From: Fulvia fulva
Taxonomy: Eukaryota > Ascomycota > Dothideomycetes > Mycosphaerellales > Mycosphaerellaceae
Length of the DNA: 64,000 nt
Reading direction: 5' to 3'
Assembly: GCF_020509005.1 (NCBI RefSeq)
Contig: NC_063019.1
Span: 372,001 to 436,000, forward strand
The notes under the pieces were generated by a model. The model was not told the DNA's origin. It made no database searches and saw only the letters and a list, made by a program, of their open reading frames with translations. The position numbers were made by a program, and so were the translations under genes. Below, one piece after another: positions 44,230 through 55,790 of this stretch (the first letter of the stretch is position 1; each line of letters starts with the position of its first letter).

Positions 44230-44865
44230 ATGACCGAAGAGGACACCGCCACCTCGCGCGCCTTAGGCGTGAACGAACTCCTCGAGATGGTGCTCTCTCA
44301 CCTCGACGTCGCCACCCTTATGGACGCCCGCCGTGTCTGCAAGACCTGGCACGCCATGGCCGAGTCCTCTGTCGCCCTCCAGCGGCGCCTCTTCCTCCAA
44401 GTCGCGCCCACCTACGACGGCCGCGACCTTTTCGAATGCTGCAACTACAACCTCATCTACACCACCCCCGACTGCTGCAGCATCAAGCCCGGCCCCATCT
44501 ACACCGACGGCTACTTCAACTGCTTCTGGGAGGAGGCCATCCACACCGAGTACTACGAATACGACGTCACCTTCTTCCTCCGCAACACTAAGAATCACGC
44601 CTTGCATAGACCGTGGGGTGCGCAGGTGGAGGAGCCGATATGGTATAGGATGTTGCTGTTTCAGTACCCGTTCAAGCTTGGGAAGGTGAAGGTTAAGGTG
44701 GAGCTGTATGATCGGGACGTTGAGGAGTTGGAGGTGCCGATTGAGGGTGATAAGGCTGGGGTGAGGTTCAGGGATGTTTGCGAGAGGGTTTTGGCGGTGG
44801 CGAGGCAGTGGGGGTTGGAGAGGGCGATGGGGAGGGAGTATATTCATGGAAGGGAGAGGTGGTAG
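44230..44865 (+). CDS. F-box domain protein
   Basis: A single 211-residue exon from an ATG. Residues 12-58 are an F-box: LGVNELLEMVLSHLDVATLM, then DARRVCKTWHAMAESSVALQ. A Cys/Tyr-rich middle follows (FECCNYNLIY, DCCSIKPGPIYTDGYFNCFW) and then a basic C-terminus. It belongs with the small F-box proteins of unknown substrate, like the gene at 27030-27881. The first half is extremely rich in C-ending codons and the second half in G, with the change at about 44600. Confidence 0.78.
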   Translation: MTEEDTATSRALGVNELLEMVLSHLDVATLMDARRVCKTWHAMAESSVALQRRLFLQVAPTYDGRDLFECCNYNLIYTTPDCCSIKPGPIYTDGYFNCFWEEAIHTEYYEYDVTFFLRNTKNHALHRPWGAQVEEPIWYRMLLFQYPFKLGKVKVKVELYDRDVEELEVPIEGDKAGVRFRDVCERVLAVARQWGLERAMGREYIHGRERW

Positions 44866-45117
44866 TGAGAGGGACTTGGGACTGGTGCTGGGCTTGGACA
44901 GTTTTGAATCGTGTGGTGGGGAGGTTGAAGCAGAAAGCAACAACGCGTCCATGGACTGTGTCTGTCAAGAGTGTGGGTCGACTTGCATTTTCGGATGCGA
45001 CGATTTCCATCACCTCAAGAACCATGGCACTGATCGAAATGGCACACAATGACTTCCAAGTACACCTCCACCTCTATACATACATGAGCGCTATTCACGA
45101 CAGCTCCCTGACTGACT

Positions 45118-46425
45118 TCACATTTGCCTCATCATATCAAGCCAGGATTCCTCAGTGTCTCGATCAACGGTGACATCCTCCAGACCTGTGAGCCTCCGGA
45201 TGTTCTTTGCCACGCCTTCTTCCATTAGATCCCACCCGTCATCCTCCAGGCCATTGGGTTCGACACACAGGGAGTGCAACTCCAGACGTTGGAGAGTCCG
45301 CTGATGCGAAGTGACGAAGTCCACAAGGACTGGAACATCGAACATAAGCTGGTCGTTGCCTTGCAGGTGCAGGGACTCCAGATTGGGAAAGCCTGAGTCT
45401 TCAATAGGGAAGACCGTTGCTAAATCGATGTTCTCGCACGACTGGCAATCGATGTACAGATGTCTGATCGTTGTCGAAGATGCAAGACCAGCTAGCAATT
45501 GGTTCAGCATCTCGGCATCTACGAGAACGTCAGCATGTCAGTCTACCCACTGAACACGATCTGGCGCGGAGGACACGATGGCATCAGAGACATACCTGCT
45601 GGCAATGTTCCATGTCTGCGCCACAGGACCAGGCTCAAAGACTCCACGGGGCTCATGACCCGAGCGAACATATCGAAGTAATCCCAGAGCTCGCACATTG
45701 GCATAGCGTATCTAGCATCCTTGTCAATTTCTAGCGTGTCGACGTGTAAGTTGCTTCGATCCAAGCAGTACATGATACCGGCGAAGGCGTGAGCACATGC
45801 CCAGTCTGGGTCGCCTTCTAGGTCGAAATCGTGATATCCGCCTGCAAATGTACTCTGATAGCGTTCGTGTCCGACGATGCGTAGTGCCGATACTTGACAA
45901 GCGTCAGCCATGTTGGTAAACAACTCGATAATAACATGCCATTCGGCATCTTGCTGCAGGCGTGTGATGAACTCTTCATATGGCTCGGGATCGGCGGTAG
46001 TGGGCCCACGAGTGCTGTGTCGATGCTCGACTGTGCACAGCCGGTCGTCCAACCACTTATTACCGCGGTCACATGGATCGATGGAGATGGTGAAGGTCCG
46101 CACCGCAGGTCCGAGAAGAGGATGCTTGCAGATAGCGAGGCACTTCTCGACACTTCTGTCGTCGTGGAGATGGAGCAGAAGCTGTGACCCGTCAGTCTCA
46201 TCCTGCTATTCATTCATCACCCGTCCACTCTGAAACGTCACGCACCCCAGTGAAATGCTCCTTAGCATAAACCTTCGCCACTTTCGCAGCACATTCTCTC
46301 GACGTTGCTCTGATTGTGAGAAGATCTTTGGGGTTGACGTCCTTGACGATGTTTTCGAAAAGCTCGAGTGCGAGCTTTGAGAAATGGTTGACCTTTTCTT
46401 TGGCTTTTTCTTTGCTTTCCGCCAT
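45118..46425 (-). CDS. F-box/LRR-like protein, tandem paralogue A
   Basis: Exons 46425-46246, 46181-45596 and 45518-45118 (introns 64 and 77 nt) give 388 residues. The N-terminus is F-box-like (ALELFENIVKDVNPKDLLTI, RATSRECAAKVAKVYAKEHF). The middle has LLLHLHDDRSVEKCL and a WC/LCTVEHRHSTRG block. The last exon carries leucine-rich strands such as TIRHLYIDCQSC and FPNLESLHLQGN. The next gene (46833-48113) has the same three-exon plan and alignable sequence, so this is a tandem duplication. The likely role is as an SCF adaptor or orphan; no target is known. Confidence 0.75.
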
Positions 46426-46832
46426 GGTCCTGGATGATCTATCGGTACCAAGTCTAGGCCATACCCCACTAGATGTAAGTCAGTTAGCAAACAACGTGAA
46501 CAATGAAGAGGCACGTGGTAAACACCATAGCGACAGCAAATGTTTGGTCAACCGAGACTTCCAACCGTCTTCGGGAATGAGCAGCGCTTGCAAGCCAGAA
46601 AAAGCGTAATCATTGAGTGGAGTCCTGCAGCGTGTGGTTGTAAGAAGTAAATTTGAAAGACAGTACGAGCCAGCCAAGCGACTTACCGTACAATGGTACA
46701 AGCGAGAGACCCACCCCCCTGAGATTGACGGCCCGGCGTGCTGTCTCATCAGCCTAGAGAGCCGCACTGCAACGAAGCTCGAGATCGTGATTCTGTCCAC
46801 TCATCCCTCGTTGCGTCTACTACCCCATGTCA
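46426..46832. other. Spacer between tandem paralogues, no feature seen
   Basis: 407 bp holding the promoter of paralogue A and the 3' side of paralogue B. No further gene was recognised. Confidence 0.45.
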
Positions 46833-48113
46833 TCAGTCTTGATCAGGGGGCACGTTACACCACAGCCAGTCCTGCTCGGTGTCAGCCGAGACAACGATAT
46901 CGCCCGCCCCAGTGAATTTCCGCAAGTTACATGCAATCCCCTTCTCGAACAGCTTCTTGCTCACGATGCATCCTTCGTTCACAACTCTTGCGAGGCCCAG
47001 TTCAAAATGCTTCAACGTGGGCCGATGTGTTGTTATGAAGTTTGCCAACTCCGTGAGCTCGAAGTGCATGGCATAGCTGCCACTCCAGCGTAGGGATTCT
47101 AGTTGTGGAAAGTGCAGACGATCCAGGCCAATGTAGGTCGAGTTCCATACCCGACCATGCCTAAAGTTGACTGAAAGGTGCTTGAGAGTGGCCGAGGCTT
47201 CAAGGCCGCGAAGGAGCATCATGAGGGGCTCCTTGTCTTTTCTATTGTTAGCCTGGCGATGCAGTGGGAGAATTTCATGAATACAACATACCACTTATGG
47301 CGTGTCGAGACACTCCATCGGTTGGCATGGAAGCCCACAGCGAGAGTTTCACGCTCTGCATTGAGGACAGAACCCACGTAAACAGTTGGATATCGTTGGC
47401 CGTCAGTTCAGTAATCGGCAGGGTCCAGACTTCATCTGTCTCGTCCTCGGTCCCGAGCTCGAGTCTGCTCAGTCTGAGATGACTGTGGTCAAGACATCGC
47501 ATGATACAGATGACAGTGCTTGCGCAAACCCATTCGTCCCAAGGGTCGTCGAGCTCGACTCGAAGAAGGCGTTTTGCTCGAACCGTTCGACCTAAGACGC
47601 GCACCTTCGACAAGCCTTTGCATAATCTGGCAAGTTCATTGAATACCACGTGAAGCTCCGCCCAGTCATCATATTGACCAAGCCAGGTTTCGATCGAAGT
47701 ATCCATTTCAAGACCACGTTGTAAGGTGGCTCCTCTTGTTGTGTGTCGATGATCGACTGTGCACCATCTCTGTGTCCAGTGACTGTCCTCCTCGCGCTCG
47801 CACTCGTCGACCACAATGACGAGGCTACGAACGACTGGGCCAAAGTCCGGGTCGTTGCAAATCTTGAGGCATTTGGCAATACTGGCGTCGTCGTGGATGT
47901 GTAATGTTATCTGTACGTCGATCAGCCATCGTCTCCTAGGTTATGCAAGCAAGTTGCGTGTCAGACCTCACTGAAGTACGTCTGGGCGTACGTCTTCAGC
48001 ACCTTCGCAGCGCAGTCCCTTGATGTCAGTCTCAAGGATAGGAGTGCACGATTGCTTGCTGCTTTCGCAACAAGCTCGAATACCTCTGGCACAAGTTTAT
48101 GAAGACGAGCCAT
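46833..48113 (-). CDS. F-box/LRR-like protein, tandem paralogue B
   Basis: Exons 48113-47967, 47910-47292 and 47236-46833 (introns 56 and 55 nt) give 389 residues, almost the length of paralogue A. The start is the first ATG of the frame, MARLHKLVPEVFELVAKAAS, an F-box-like helix, then RLTSRDCAAKVLKTYAQTYF. Exon 2 has ITLHIHDDASIAKCL and WCTVDHRHTTRG, directly comparable to A. The final exon has LKHLSVNFRHG and FPQLESLRWSGS, leucine-rich strands. The acceptor of the last intron (GAAAAG) was chosen because it alone keeps frame with A; an earlier AG would break it. Confidence 0.73.
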
Positions 48114-48832
48114 CTCTTGTCTCTTCCCAGAGCGAACGATTGGCGAGGTTAGCAAAGGGCCTGAAGGTAGGCACGTGGGTTATACACAATGCAGCAAACA
48201 GTCGATCTGAATCAGTGAGTCGCCAGAATCTGCCAGCTTAGCAGGGACAAAGACAGCAGAGACTAGCATTCCACCAGCCCTTGAAGATTTTCCAGTATTT
48301 CGACCCTCATCACTGCGCCCCCAACTCAGCTGTAAATCGTGGCGGTAAGGCGCGATATTGACATGAGGCAGACTGTGGTCCTAGCATTAATCGGACCCGA
48401 ACTTATGACAACCAGATTGATAACTGTTGAATGCAACTACCGCAGCCGCACAGTCTCGGCTGGACATCTTTTCGTTCATACACGACCAGCAGACGATCTT
48501 TGAGTAGTGCGTGGTTGCCTCAACAGCAGAGCCATGGGCCGGTCATTGAGAAGTAGCAGACCATGATCGGTAAGGTATTTAACGGGCTTCAAGGTTCGTC
48601 GCATCATCGGCGTATCATAGTGAGAGGACTGCGTCACGATCATCTGGACACGGAAGTTTATTGCATGTGGTGATGAAGTGAAGTGGTCTTCGAAGGCGCC
48701 TTCAAATTTTGATGGACGTGCGCTGCAAGGACGATGCGGTCCGCCAAAACTTTATGCCGGCGCTAGTATGTTGCTGGATCTCGAGCTTCGAGGTCGCAAA
48801 CATCTTCTCAACGCGACAACAACATTCACAAC
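48114..48832. other. Intergenic between divergent genes, no feature seen
   Basis: 719 bp between paralogue B (minus) and CTNNBL1 (plus). No coding or RNA signal was recognised. Confidence 0.45.
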
Positions 48833-50572
48833 ATGACGAGCGTCGACGAGCTCTTCAGGAAGCCCAACTTGCCGACGGGCTCACACAAACGGAAGCTTGA
48901 AGTACCAGACGCAGACGCAGCCTACAAAGCGACAAAACTTACGTCGACTTCTTCACCCAATGGCAACGGCAACCACGCTTCAGTGGAGGACGAGGAGGAC
49001 GATGATCAGGAAGCCGGGCCCGAACTACCTCCAGACGACGATGGCGATGATGAGGAGGGGCGTTTCTTTGGTACTGGAATGAGCAACGATACTTCCGAAG
49101 CTCTCAACTACATCGACGAGCAGGATGGGGAGGAAGTCTACCAGGAAGAGAAGATTGACTCGGCATGGTTGAGGAGGTTATGCACCAGTTTTGAGAAGAA
49201 AGTGAAGAAGAACGCAGAACTACGCGCACGCTATGAGGCTGAACCCGCAAAGTTCATAGATTCGGAAGCAGATCTAGATGCTGAGATCAAGAGCTGGAGT
49301 CTGCTGAGCGAGCATCCCGAGCTGTACGGCGAATTCGCGGAAGCAGAGTCGGCAGTCACAAGCTTGGTCGGGCTTCTGGCGCATGAGAATACGGATATTG
49401 CGATTGGCGCGATCGAGATCGTTGCCGAGCTGCTGGACGAAGATGTACAGGCGGAGCAAGAGCAGTGGGATGCGCTGGTGATTGCGCTACTCGAAGCGGA
49501 TCTGTTGGATTTGCTGATGAGAAATCTTGCGAGACTCGATGAAGAGAATGAGACAGATCGCAGTGGAGTCTATCACAGTCTGGCCGTGCTTGAGAATCTT
49601 GGAGGACAGCAAGCTGTAGCCGAGAGGATCGGGCAGGAGAAAGTATTGAACTGGCTATGTGAGCGGATAGGGAAGCCGGAGAAGCCTCTTGGGCAGAACA
49701 AGCAGTATGCAGCAGAAGTGCTGCAAGTTCTGCTTCAATCGAGCTCCATACTGCGAAAACGACTTGCGGTCGACATTGACGGTGTGGATCTCTTCCTACA
49801 AGTACTGGCTGCGTACCGGAAACGCGACCCTGCCAAGGACAGCCACGAAGAAGAATACGTGGAAAATGTCTTCGATGCGCTGACTTGCGTCGTGGATGAA
49901 GCGGAAGGCAAGGCGAAATTTGTGGCAGCGGAAGGTGTGGAACTTATGCTCATCATGCTCAAAGAAGGCACGAAAAACATATCCCAGCGAGCACTGCGTG
50001 TACTGGACCACGCAGTAGGTGGGCAGGGTACTGAGGCCACAGCTGTCTGCGAGACAATTATCCAGGCCGCTGGGCTGAAGACATTGTTCAGTCGGTTCAT
50101 GAAGAAGAGCGATCACAGCACGGTTGAGCACTTACTTGGCATATTCTCGGCACTGCTTCGACTTTTGCCTGGGGAGTCGGCACCACGAATACGCACGCTT
50201 GCGAAGTTTTCCGAGAAGGACTACGAGAAGATTACGAAGCTACTCAAGCTACGAACAGACTATGCGGCCAAGGTTGCAGCTGTCGATTCAGTGATCAAAG
50301 AAGAGCGCAAAGGTCTCGATGCCGAGGAAGTCGAAGATCGAGAAGCGGAGTGGTTCTCGAGACGTCTTGAGGGCGGACTATTCTGCCTACAGATGGTCAG
50401 CGTTGCGTTGGCATGGCTGATAGCAGAGGATACGGAGATTAGGCGCAGAGTCTCAGCAGAACTGGGTGATCTGACCACTATCCGCGAATCACTGGAGGCG
50501 CAGAAGGCTGGCCTTGAGGTCGAGGACGAAGACACCAAGGAGATGCTGGAGACGCTGATCAGCTTCCTATAG
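48833..50572 (+). CDS. CTNNBL1: Beta-catenin-like protein 1 (CTNNBL1)
   Basis: A single 579-residue exon. It begins MTSVDELFRKPNLPTGSHKR with a basic stretch, then an acidic linker, as in CTNNBL1. The body is armadillo-like helices with family motifs: ESAVTSLVGLLAHENTDIAI, DLLMRNLARLDE, GVYHSLAVLENL and AEVLQVLLQSS. A conserved C-terminal region follows (RRLEGGLFCLQMVSVALAWL). CTNNBL1 associates with the Prp19/CDC5L spliceosome complex in the nucleus. Length is close to that of animal and fungal orthologues. No introns are visible. Confidence 0.93.
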   Translation: MTSVDELFRKPNLPTGSHKRKLEVPDADAAYKATKLTSTSSPNGNGNHASVEDEEDDDQEAGPELPPDDDGDDEEGRFFGTGMSNDTSEALNYIDEQDGEEVYQEEKIDSAWLRRLCTSFEKKVKKNAELRARYEAEPAKFIDSEADLDAEIKSWSLLSEHPELYGEFAEAESAVTSLVGLLAHENTDIAIGAIEIVAELLDEDVQAEQEQWDALVIALLEADLLDLLMRNLARLDEENETDRSGVYHSLAVLENLGGQQAVAERIGQEKVLNWLCERIGKPEKPLGQNKQYAAEVLQVLLQSSSILRKRLAVDIDGVDLFLQVLAAYRKRDPAKDSHEEEYVENVFDALTCVVDEAEGKAKFVAAEGVELMLIMLKEGTKNISQRALRVLDHAVGGQGTEATAVCETIIQAAGLKTLFSRFMKKSDHSTVEHLLGIFSALLRLLPGESAPRIRTLAKFSEKDYEKITKLLKLRTDYAAKVAAVDSVIKEERKGLDAEEVEDREAEWFSRRLEGGLFCLQMVSVALAWLIAEDTEIRRRVSAELGDLTTIRESLEAQKAGLEVEDEDTKEMLETLISFL

Positions 50573-50788
50573 TGACGATGCTTGCTCTGGACGCGCTGAA
50601 CAGCTTGGAACAGGCCATGGTTTCTCCCCCGTTTCAATCAAATTACTCAGCGCCGCGCCCAAACAGACGAGCAATACAACAGGTACGCGATGTCAGCACT
50701 GTCGGAAAAGCTTTTCTGCAAATTTGTCCCGTCATAAAATCACAGTTCGTGCATTCTCTCTTCGCGGCCATCGTCCAAGACCAACACC

Positions 50789-51690
50789 ATGGGCGCTATG
50801 CAGGTTATCAAAACTGGACTCATCTCGAGAGCAGAGATCATACGCAACAATCGTGAGCGCCTCCTCGAGAAGCTTCCAACACTCCCCCGCTACTTCCTCG
50901 AGTACATCATCAAGAAGGGGGAGACCAACACGTATCGCAGTTATATGAGCGTGATAAAGTACAAGTCCGCAGACCAAAGCCTACGAAAACGTATCCAGGC
51001 CCTCCCCCAAGAGCTGCAGGACATCGTCTTCGATTTCTGCATCTTTTCGCGCAGTACGAACGACATCACCTACATCACGAACCTCACGAAACCCCCTCTA
51101 GGACTCCAGATCAATAGAAAAACTCGTTCGAAATTTGCGCGGCAGTACTATGGCAATGGAAGCATCTTCGAATTCTCTGCTACGAGTACAGGTTGCATCC
51201 TTCTTTGCGGCAAGTGGTTGGCGAGCCTACAGTCAGACCACGCACAGCTGCTCCAGGTGGTCAAGGTGCAGTATGAATACGCAGCTATTGTGGATTACCA
51301 CAGATCGATCAACTGGTCATCTAGGAATCGATTCCAGGGCGTGGTTGTAGGTTTGCGCCGGCAGTTCTTGGCACTGAGAGAAGAGATCTTATACGTCAAC
51401 CAATACTATTGCCCTTCTGGCAGTAGGGGCCCACTGGACGTGGAAATGTGGTACAATTTGAGAGGTATGATTGGGGTGGAGCAGGTGAGCTGGCTGTGAT
51501 GTCGACTGAAGGCTTACACTGGATGATCCTGCCGGCGCACAATTTGGCAAACGTGATAAGCAAGCTCCGACGATTGGCGGAAGCAAGCGCAGCAGAATTG
51601 TGTGAGAACGAACGATCGAATGCAGAGGGACCACTACAGCGTCATCTTGATGCATCTAAGTCAGCCTTGACAACGACCACGAAGATTTGA
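50789..51690 (+). CDS. Orphan protein with F-box-like LPQELQ motif
   Basis: Two models are possible. The unspliced frame 50789-51499 gives 236 residues. With a 47-nt intron (51465-51511, GTATGA...TGAAG) the frame continues to 51690 and gives 284 residues; I prefer this because the added sequence (LHWMILPAHNLANVISKLRR) looks helical and coding. Residues 70-90 read RIQALPQELQDIVFDFCIF, the start of a 2EXR-like domain, followed by PPLGLQINRKTRSKFARQYY. Such genes are lineage-specific in Dothideomycetes and of unknown function. Confidence 0.6.
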
Positions 51691-52403
51691 GCCCATCTGT
51701 ACCAAGCCGGGCAAACTGAGCACCGCACGAGCTGTCAAAGGCTTCACAGAATCCTGATTGGAGATACAACAGGCACGGCAAATGGCAATGCACAACAAGA
51801 AAAGCTGGTTCTGTTTCACATATTCTTGGACAACCTGAAACATGCTACCAGTAACGGCTCAACCAAAGCAATGGAATTTGGCATGTGCTCAGGGCCGCTC
51901 CGAGGCACAACGATGCCTGCCGGAGCACGAAATCCACACTTCATCTCGATGGGGAAGGATATGCTGTGAACCATGCCAAGAGAGTTTTGTCGGCCTTACA
52001 CCATCTTGACCCACAACAGCAGATCCCTTACGCGATCAGACGACATCTGCTAGCAGAGTCGGCACTTGCATTCATCATCCTGTTCAAGCACGGCACATCG
52101 GGCCTCTCGTCACACTGCTTGCAGCACGGAGATGTGCTTCTCAGCATAAGACAGACGGGATGAAATGGGAATGGCAGAGGAAAGCCTTTGACCATCTTGA
52201 AGATACTTGTCATCGCTCAAGTCTTAGATGACCAATGTTCTTGAAGAAGAAGTGCACGCCGTTGCTACAGTCGACTCGGACAGACAGCATGGCGACGATG
52301 TCGAAACTCATATAAATCCGGTCATTCTCTTTCACAATGCGCTGGAGTGCACCTTGTCCACATCTGCTTACTACTTGGATATCAGAAGACCCATCAGCTC
52401 ACC
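51691..52403. other. Intergenic with a core promoter at its end
   Basis: 713 bp with no recognised gene. The TATA element at 52311 belongs to the secreted protein gene that follows. Confidence 0.45.
52311..52317 (+). promoter_or_regulatory. TATA box of the secreted protein gene
   Basis: TATAAAT lies 87-93 bp upstream of the ATG at 52404, a typical distance. TATA-containing promoters are usual for regulated secreted proteins. Confidence 0.5.
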
Positions 52404-52835
52404 ATGCACTTCATCACCGCCCTCTCCCTCTTCGCGGCAGCCGTCGTGGCCAGCCCAGTCTCCCACCCAGCAGCACCATCCCATGCAGCACCATCCATCC
52501 CAACACACGCACCAATTCCAGTTCCATCCCACGATACAAAGAAGCACCACAGCTGGGCCTCATACCACCACAACAACGAGGAGCGGGCTGTGCCATCGTT
52601 CGCCAAGCCATCGTTCGCGGTCCCAAGCTTCCCGGTTCCATCATTCCCGATCCCAAGCTTCTCGATCCCATCATTCCCTATCCCAACGCCATCTTTCCCA
52701 GCGATCTTCCCAACGACAACGATTACGATTCCTGGTGGCCCGACTATTACGCTTCCACCGAGGTTCAGCGAGACTGTGATTACGATTACGAAGCCTATTA
52801 CGACGGAGTTCACTGTACCGGTACCAGTTTTGTAG
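52404..52835 (+). CDS. Small secreted Pro/Ser-rich repeat protein
   Basis: A 143-residue protein beginning MHFITALSLFAAAVVASPVS, a clear signal peptide with likely cleavage after AVVA. An in-frame upstream ATG at 52347 would bury this signal, so I use 52404. The mature part is rich in Pro, Ser, Ala and His, then has a run of five-residue units of the form PSF-x-[VI] (residues about 64-98), then a Thr/Ile-rich C-terminus. There are no cysteines and no GPI-like tail. It could be a wall-associated protein or an apoplastic effector candidate; size and secretion allow both. Confidence 0.75.
   Translation: MHFITALSLFAAAVVASPVSHPAAPSHAAPSIPTHAPIPVPSHDTKKHHSWASYHHNNEERAVPSFAKPSFAVPSFPVPSFPIPSFSIPSFPIPTPSFPAIFPTTTITIPGGPTITLPPRFSETVITITKPITTEFTVPVPVL
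52592..52705 (+). repeat. 15-nt coding tandem repeat (PSF-x-[VI])
   Basis: Within the secreted protein gene, about seven units of 15 nt encode PSF followed by two variable residues, mostly [AVPIS] then [VI] plus Pro of the next unit. Third positions vary more than first and second, so the repeat is kept at protein level. Confidence 0.7.
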
Positions 52836-53094
52836 GCAGCTGCTCTGGAGTTGGGGATTCGACAGAGATGGTGGAGACAGGGAATGGTATGATATCTGGT
52901 GCGGGAATATCGATGTGAAATGTGCTGATGATTGGCAGATTGTATACATGAATGGTAGAATCGGATAAGAGGAAATGTCAGGATGTCGATATTCTAGAGG
53001 AAAGCATGAGCTATGAGTATCATCAAGGGAGGCGTTCTTAGCATGAAGCAGTTTACGCTCGTACACCAGCTCCTTCACATGTGCAACTCTATCG

Positions 53095-55781
53095 TCACGC
53101 GATTATGACAGTCCTCATTTCCGGCTCACAGACTTTCCAAAGGTCCTTGAAAACTATCCCTCCAGCCACACGCTCGTACACATCCTCGTGTAGAGGATGT
53201 GGCTGGACGAGCATGATAAAGTAGACCTCGTTGCTCGGACACGCTGCTTCCGGTCCTACGAAGAACAGATCAATGTAGTCATCGAACCAGGTAGTTGACT
53301 CCGTTCTGAGGCGCTCTTTCTTACGTTGAGCTGTCTGAATCGCCACGGCATCGTTCAGCTCGCCTTCTCCGAGAATGACCACGGTGTATTGGGCGCATCT
53401 TGTGTCGACCGTGGTGAACTCTGATAGCATACCGATTGATGTGCCTTGGTTTGATCGTAAAGTGATCAGCAGTGGCTGATTTCCGACTATTCGCTCGAAT
53501 ATGTTCAGAGTCACTTCTGCAACCTCTGTCCGGAATATCAGAGCCCCGTCGATGCTTTCGGCGATTCGCGTATAGTGCGCCTCGAATGTATCGCAATTAC
53601 GAGATGGATTCCAAGACACACAACGACCACGGTGGCCTGCACGGTCCATCAGTTCCATTTCGTGGTCCATAACTAGCTGCGAAAGACCAATTCCGCTACG
53701 ATTCACGTATAATGTTAGCGAAGTTCGACGGACGTAGGCAGGGATAATGTAATCGTCGGGGATATAGTGACTCGAGTACGAGCCGTACGTCGGCCATTCC
53801 CAGGCTGCCCAGCTCCATGAGGGTGCAAGCTGTGACTCGACCCGACGGCGAATCATCGCGGTGCAATCCCACAGAAGTGCCAGGAGGAAGAACCTCTCAG
53901 GGGGACCATACAAAGTCGTGGTTTTCAGCTCCCGCGCGGCTCTACTGGAAAGGCCCTGGAAAGCACGAAGTATGTCAGCGTCATATGTAAATTGCCGTCC
54001 GATATAGTCACGTAGTGCGAGCTCCCAGTGCAGGTATGTGCGTATTATTCTTGTCGGGTTAGCGTAGTCGGGAACGTCTATAGGTCCGAAGTCCTCCTCG
54101 TGCCATCCTTGGCCGCACTGAAAGAAGACTCGATGGTCGCAGACGTAGATGAGTTTCTTGGACAGTACTCGCTCTTGAAAGGTCCACGCGCGCTTGTTCC
54201 ACTTGCTCTGGTCTACCTCTTCGCGGCTATCATCAATTATTCTTCCATGTCCTGGCCGCCACACTCGTCGTTCGGGTATCCTGACGTGGCGTGGTTCCAA
54301 TGCCAGCGAAGCCAAGAGTTTTCGGAGAATCAGCTGCAGCAACGATCGTGAGCTTCGCGGCAGAGTAGATGTGATCCGTTGCATTGACCTGACGTTGAAC
54401 CTCCGCCTTGTCATCTTGCGCAATGCAATATCGATCTACCCACAAGAAGCGATATCCCATGTTCCGACACAGTATCATCCCATTGTTGATCAGCGTCGGA
54501 ACCCGGAAGGTGACCATTGAGCCCGGTTCAACCAGTCTCCTATATGCGACAATGAGAACTCATCGGAGACCTCAAGCGCGGTGTGACACCAGACGTAGCT
54601 CAACGCGACATATGCAAGCGCTGCAGACTCTGGATCTGGCGCTACGACGCACATGTCTTCGACATCGATCAGTCGGAATCCCGGGGGAAGCTGACTTTCT
54701 TCGGGCTGACAGGATCGCAATCTGTAAGCAGTTGTCGTAACGCCGCGTTGTCTACAAAGTCTGGTATTTTGTGATGCTGTACCTCCATGAGATCTCCTTT
54801 GCGTGTGCGGTATTGTAGCTTCACCCTGACCACCGCTGAACCCTCGCAATGAACGACTGTGTCTTTGTCATCAGCCCCAAGGTCCCGATTGAGAGCTAGC
54901 AGATACTGCCTGAGTGAGGCTGCGCGGTCAGGATGAAGTAGTACGAAGAAATCGCAGTCCATTTCGTTGTCCGTCACGCAGGCGCAACAATAAGCGTTGC
55001 AGGCCCAACAGAGTCCTCCCGGGCCACGACCGCAACCGTAAGCGTTGCAGGGCTTACAGAACCCGTCCGAAGAATGGACGTATGCTGGGTAGTAGGGTCC
55101 GCAATTCAGCAAGCGAAGAGCCTCGAAATCTTCATCATGCCGATCTTGATCGATTGCGCCGTGAAGACTGTCCTTGATAGCTAAGCAGATGATGCACGTT
55201 TCGCATTCGGCTAGGAAGACACCGATGGGCTTATCTCGATACACGCTTACCTTCGTGGAGAAGACGTCGTGCTCGGGGTCACGCCTCCAGGCGTTCCATC
55301 TTTGACAATGATCACAGAGCCGAGTGTTCCAAGGTGATCCAGAATCGATGAGTTCTGAGGGGTGACCACGCCTGAAACGGGGGACGCGGTCCTCGCCATC
55401 CTCGTCCTCATTTTCGTCTCCATCTTCACTGGACTCAAATTCCAAGTCTCCATAACCCTCACCGTCATCTTCAATGCCAACTGACTCCTGCCTACACTGC
55501 ACTTCAGCCTCAATCGGAGCTGATACAGTATTTTCTTCTTGGCTACTCGGCTCCGAAGATAGCCGCTGCCGTTTTGCGCGATGTCCTGGGTCGTCGGAAC
55601 TCATAGGAGGTAGTCTGTCAATCCGAACAAAGTTCCATTTTGGTGGTCGATGTTGCTGCTGTTGTTGCATGTCGTCGAGGTGTAACCGGTAGCACAAGTG
55701 GCACAGCCCCACAAATTCGCCCTGCATGATCTTCCATGTGGCAGGCGGAAAGGGCGAGCTTGCAGCTCGTAGGTCCTTCAT
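53095..55781 (-). pseudogene. HET-domain protein gene with two opposing frameshifts
   Basis: From the ATG at 55781 the first part is acidic, then Cys-rich (CDHCQRW, CETCIICLAIKDSL, CKPCNAYGC, CWACNAYCCACV). A 77-nt intron (GTACAG...CTGTCAG, about 54784-54708) joins it in phase to FRLIDVEDM and YVALSYVW, the HET start. Near 54540 the frame must shift by -1 to read PGSMV, LINNGMILCRNMGYRFLWVD and CIAQDD. Near 54268 it must shift by +1 to read VDQSKWNKRAWTFQERVLSK and on to the stop at 53095. The two shifts cancel. Weak alternative introns (50 and 67 nt) also restore frame but delete expected residues. The C-terminal half is otherwise typical, with PSWSWAAWEW. Confidence 0.7.
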
Positions 55782-55790
55782 CCCGTAAGA

